NCBI GenBank assembly: GCA_014381825.1
Contig: JACNKX010000095.1
Location: 1-64,000 of the forward strand
Length of the DNA: 64,000 nt
Source of the DNA: Planctomycetota bacterium
Lineage (GTDB): Bacteria; Planctomycetota; Planctomycetia; Pirellulales; Pirellulaceae
Reading direction: 5' to 3'
The position numbers were made by a program, and so were the translations under genes. Below are positions 62,532 to 64,000 of this stretch, piece after piece; within the stretch, counting starts at the first letter, position 1; each line of letters begins with the position of its first letter. The notes below the pieces were generated by a model, which saw nothing but the letters and a program-made list of their open reading frames with translations, was not told where the DNA came from and searched no databases.

Positions 62532-63262
62532 GACCTTCTCGTTGGGGCTAGAGTCTGATGAAGTCCGGAAGCCGCGTTCGAATATTCCCCGAGCGACGAA
62601 CCGATCGTCAGAGGAACGAGGTCGAGCGGTTCGCCACACGACGACGCACCGCCCGCCATCACGTCGGCCACCGGGAATGCACGCAACGGGTCGCTCGCGA
62701 ATGCGTTTGGTCCTTTGGCGGCCGCATCTGCGGTGGACTCGACGGGCCCGCCCCATGTGTGTCTCAGGACGAGCGAAAGACAAGACACGACATGCCCGTA
62801 GTGAGTGTCTTTGCCTTCCAGGGCGGCATTCATCTTCTCGACGGCCGGTTGAACGCAGGCCTTCACAAAGCGAGTTGCTTCCTCCTCAGGCATTGCCCCC
62901 ACGATGGCCAAGACATGGTAGAGGTGATCAGGTAGCTCGGCAGATTCGGGAAGGTCGTACTTGCGAAGCTCCTCACGCATTCGAACGAGGAACATCCCGC
63001 GAGCGTACTCTTCGCCAAACAAGTGCCAGCCGACTTCCAACGCACACGTTGGATTTACATCGAAGGTTCGCGTGAAGATCTCCTCGAATTCGTGTAGCTC
63101 ACGCTGGTCGAGTAACGATCCGAACGCTGAAGCTTCGCTTGCCGCTTCCGGAAGCTCCTCCATCAGCAGCACGTACAACATCTCAGCAGTTTGCACTGTG
63201 TGCTCATCTGGATAGCTGAGCAGCTTACTCAGAGCGTTCAAAATCTTAGGAAGATGCGACAT
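62528..63262 (-). CDS. narJ: Nitrate reductase assembly chaperone NarJ
   Basis: 244 residues from ATG 63260-63262, which overlaps the NarH stop (TAATG). The family fingerprint is LSKLLSYPDEH at the start and the 'NPTCALEVGWHLFGEEYARG', followed by MFLVRMREELRKYDLPESAE, central block. Cytoplasmic, it inserts the molybdenum cofactor into NarG. A C-terminal tail of about 40 residues past the usual end is Ser/Ala-rich. Confidence 0.92.
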   Translation of the reverse strand: MSHLPKILNALSKLLSYPDEHTVQTAEMLYVLLMEELPEAASEASAFGSLLDQRELHEFEEIFTRTFDVNPTCALEVGWHLFGEEYARGMFLVRMREELRKYDLPESAELPDHLYHVLAIVGAMPEEEATRFVKACVQPAVEKMNAALEGKDTHYGHVVSCLSLVLRHTWGGPVESTADAAAKGPNAFASDPLRAFPVADVMAGGASSCGEPLDLVPLTIGSSLGEYSNAASGLHQTLAPTRRS

Positions 63263-64000
63263 TAAAGTCCCCTCTGCGGTCCGCCAACGAAGCCAAAACC
63301 TGTCTCGGTGCGGTGTTCGTGCGGCTCTTTCATCATCTCGATAGCTTGTTCTCGATGCATCGGAGGAATCACAAATCGATCCTCGAACGTACACAGCGAC
63401 GTCAGCTTGTAGATCTCTTCCGCTTCTTCACGCGTGCAGTTCGCTTCGTGCAACATGCGGTCGGCGGTTGCTCGATCGACGTCGCCAACGGTTTCCGCGC
63501 GGCGATGCCAGCGCACGGCTTTCTGTTTTCGCAATGCATAGCGCACGACGCCTTCATGTCCGGCACCGAACAAATTGGCGAAGAACTTCATTGGGACGCG
63601 CGACGCGTCGATGTCGTGAAACAGATCCTCGCTGGCGTGATGAATGGTGTCTTCTGGCTTGCTGGCTTGGACCGGCGACATCGGCGGCACGTAAAAGAGC
63701 ATCGGCAGTGTGCGGTACTCGATGTGGGGCGGCAGAGCGATCTTCCACTTCACCACGAACTGATAGACCGGTGAGCGTTGCGCGGATTCGATGACGCCGT
63801 CCGAGATACCGCTCCTCTTGGCATTGGCGATGACTTCAGGATCGAATGGGTCGAGGATCATCGAGCGATGACCTTCAACGAGTTCATCGTCCGGCAGTTT
63901 CGCAATTTCCTCAATTCGATCCGCGTCGTATAGCAATACGCCCAAGTAACGGATGCGTCCGACACAGGAATGAAAACAAGCGGGAGCCTGACCTGTTTCC
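63262..64000 (-). CDS. narH: Respiratory nitrate reductase beta subunit NarH (C-terminal part, cut by window edge)
   Basis: The visible 245 residues include the end of the cluster region CVGRIRYLGVLLYDADRIEE, upstream CF at the edge, then RTLPMLFYVPPMSPV (a NarH landmark) and the C-terminus EPHEHRTETGFGFVGGPQRG. The upstream part with the first 4Fe-4S clusters and probably narG lies beyond 64000. The order narH-narJ-narI on one strand is the usual operon order. Confidence 0.93.
   Translation of the reverse strand, partial: ETGQAPACFHSCVGRIRYLGVLLYDADRIEEIAKLPDDELVEGHRSMILDPFDPEVIANAKRSGISDGVIESAQRSPVYQFVVKWKIALPPHIEYRTLPMLFYVPPMSPVQASKPEDTIHHASEDLFHDIDASRVPMKFFANLFGAGHEGVVRYALRKQKAVRWHRRAETVGDVDRATADRMLHEANCTREEAEEIYKLTSLCTFEDRFVIPPMHREQAIEMMKEPHEHRTETGFGFVGGPQRGL

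Noticed and set aside
61848-62783. Extended N-terminus of NarI to 62783
   Set aside because: The extra 84 residues are Arg-rich shadow of narJ; ATG 62529-62531 overlaps the narJ stop as expected for coupled genes.
1-64000. tRNA or rRNA genes
   Set aside because: No T-loop plus acceptor pairing or conserved rRNA stretch was recognised by eye; a covariance search could still find one.

Overview
The window looks like a chromosomal segment of a planctomycete, probably Pirellulales-like. This is inferred from the gene families and not from any marker gene. The clues are ECF sigma factors next to giant mosaic envelope proteins, a DUF1559-type prepilin-like motif, an alternative complex III (act) operon, redoxin-type secreted proteins and palindromic intergenic repeats. 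No rRNA, tRNA or CRISPR array was recognised.

Layout. 1-1832: a secreted TPR protein running off the left edge. 1836-3376: a graveyard of transposase fragments. 3377-10501: an ECF sigma factor followed by a 2.16-kresidue mosaic protein (FecR, VIT, degenerate vWA, secretin-like, STN and TPR parts). 10953-31999: a long exopolysaccharide locus with an export lipoprotein, polysaccharide deacetylase, degenerate GGDEF protein, initiating sugar-phosphate transferase, Wzz-like protein, flippase, two glycosyltransferases (one split by an in-frame TAA) and a polymerase/ligase. It continues without a strand change into a PQQ-type dehydrogenase, dihaem cytochrome c, kinase-fold protein, 6PGDH-like dehydrogenase, RraA-like protein, two ATP-grasp enzymes and an HTTM-like membrane protein.

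32289-33512 is the most striking gene. It is a secreted TlpA/redoxin-like protein whose thioredoxin CxxC motif is replaced by two in-frame TGA codons (TGA-Leu-Thr-TGA), with the correct fold continuing on both sides. A 6-bp hairpin with a GGUC loop, the apical loop of the E. coli fdhF SECIS, lies 22 nt after the second TGA. I read it as a candidate UxxU selenoprotein.

33573-37700 is a scar of a mobile region: a 5'-truncated deacetylase, a 5'-truncated Toprim/P-loop primase-helicase carrying an in-frame palindromic repeat, an RHS-core fragment, a ParB-like RHS toxin tip with a translationally coupled zinc-ribbon partner, and a truncated hydrolase tail. 37820-49288 (minus strand) holds a second ECF sigma factor, a 1252-residue membrane-anchored vWA protein and a 2328-residue membrane protein. 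49708-50345 carries a TPR fragment and an IS66 TnpA remnant.

50420-64000 (minus strand) is a respiratory island. narH (cut by the right edge), narJ, narI, a NarK-DoxX fusion and a second narK are followed by actABCDEF, an alternative complex III that moves electrons from quinol to cytochrome c. The nar and act genes lie in the same direction, which suggests coordinated use in nitrate/oxygen respiration.
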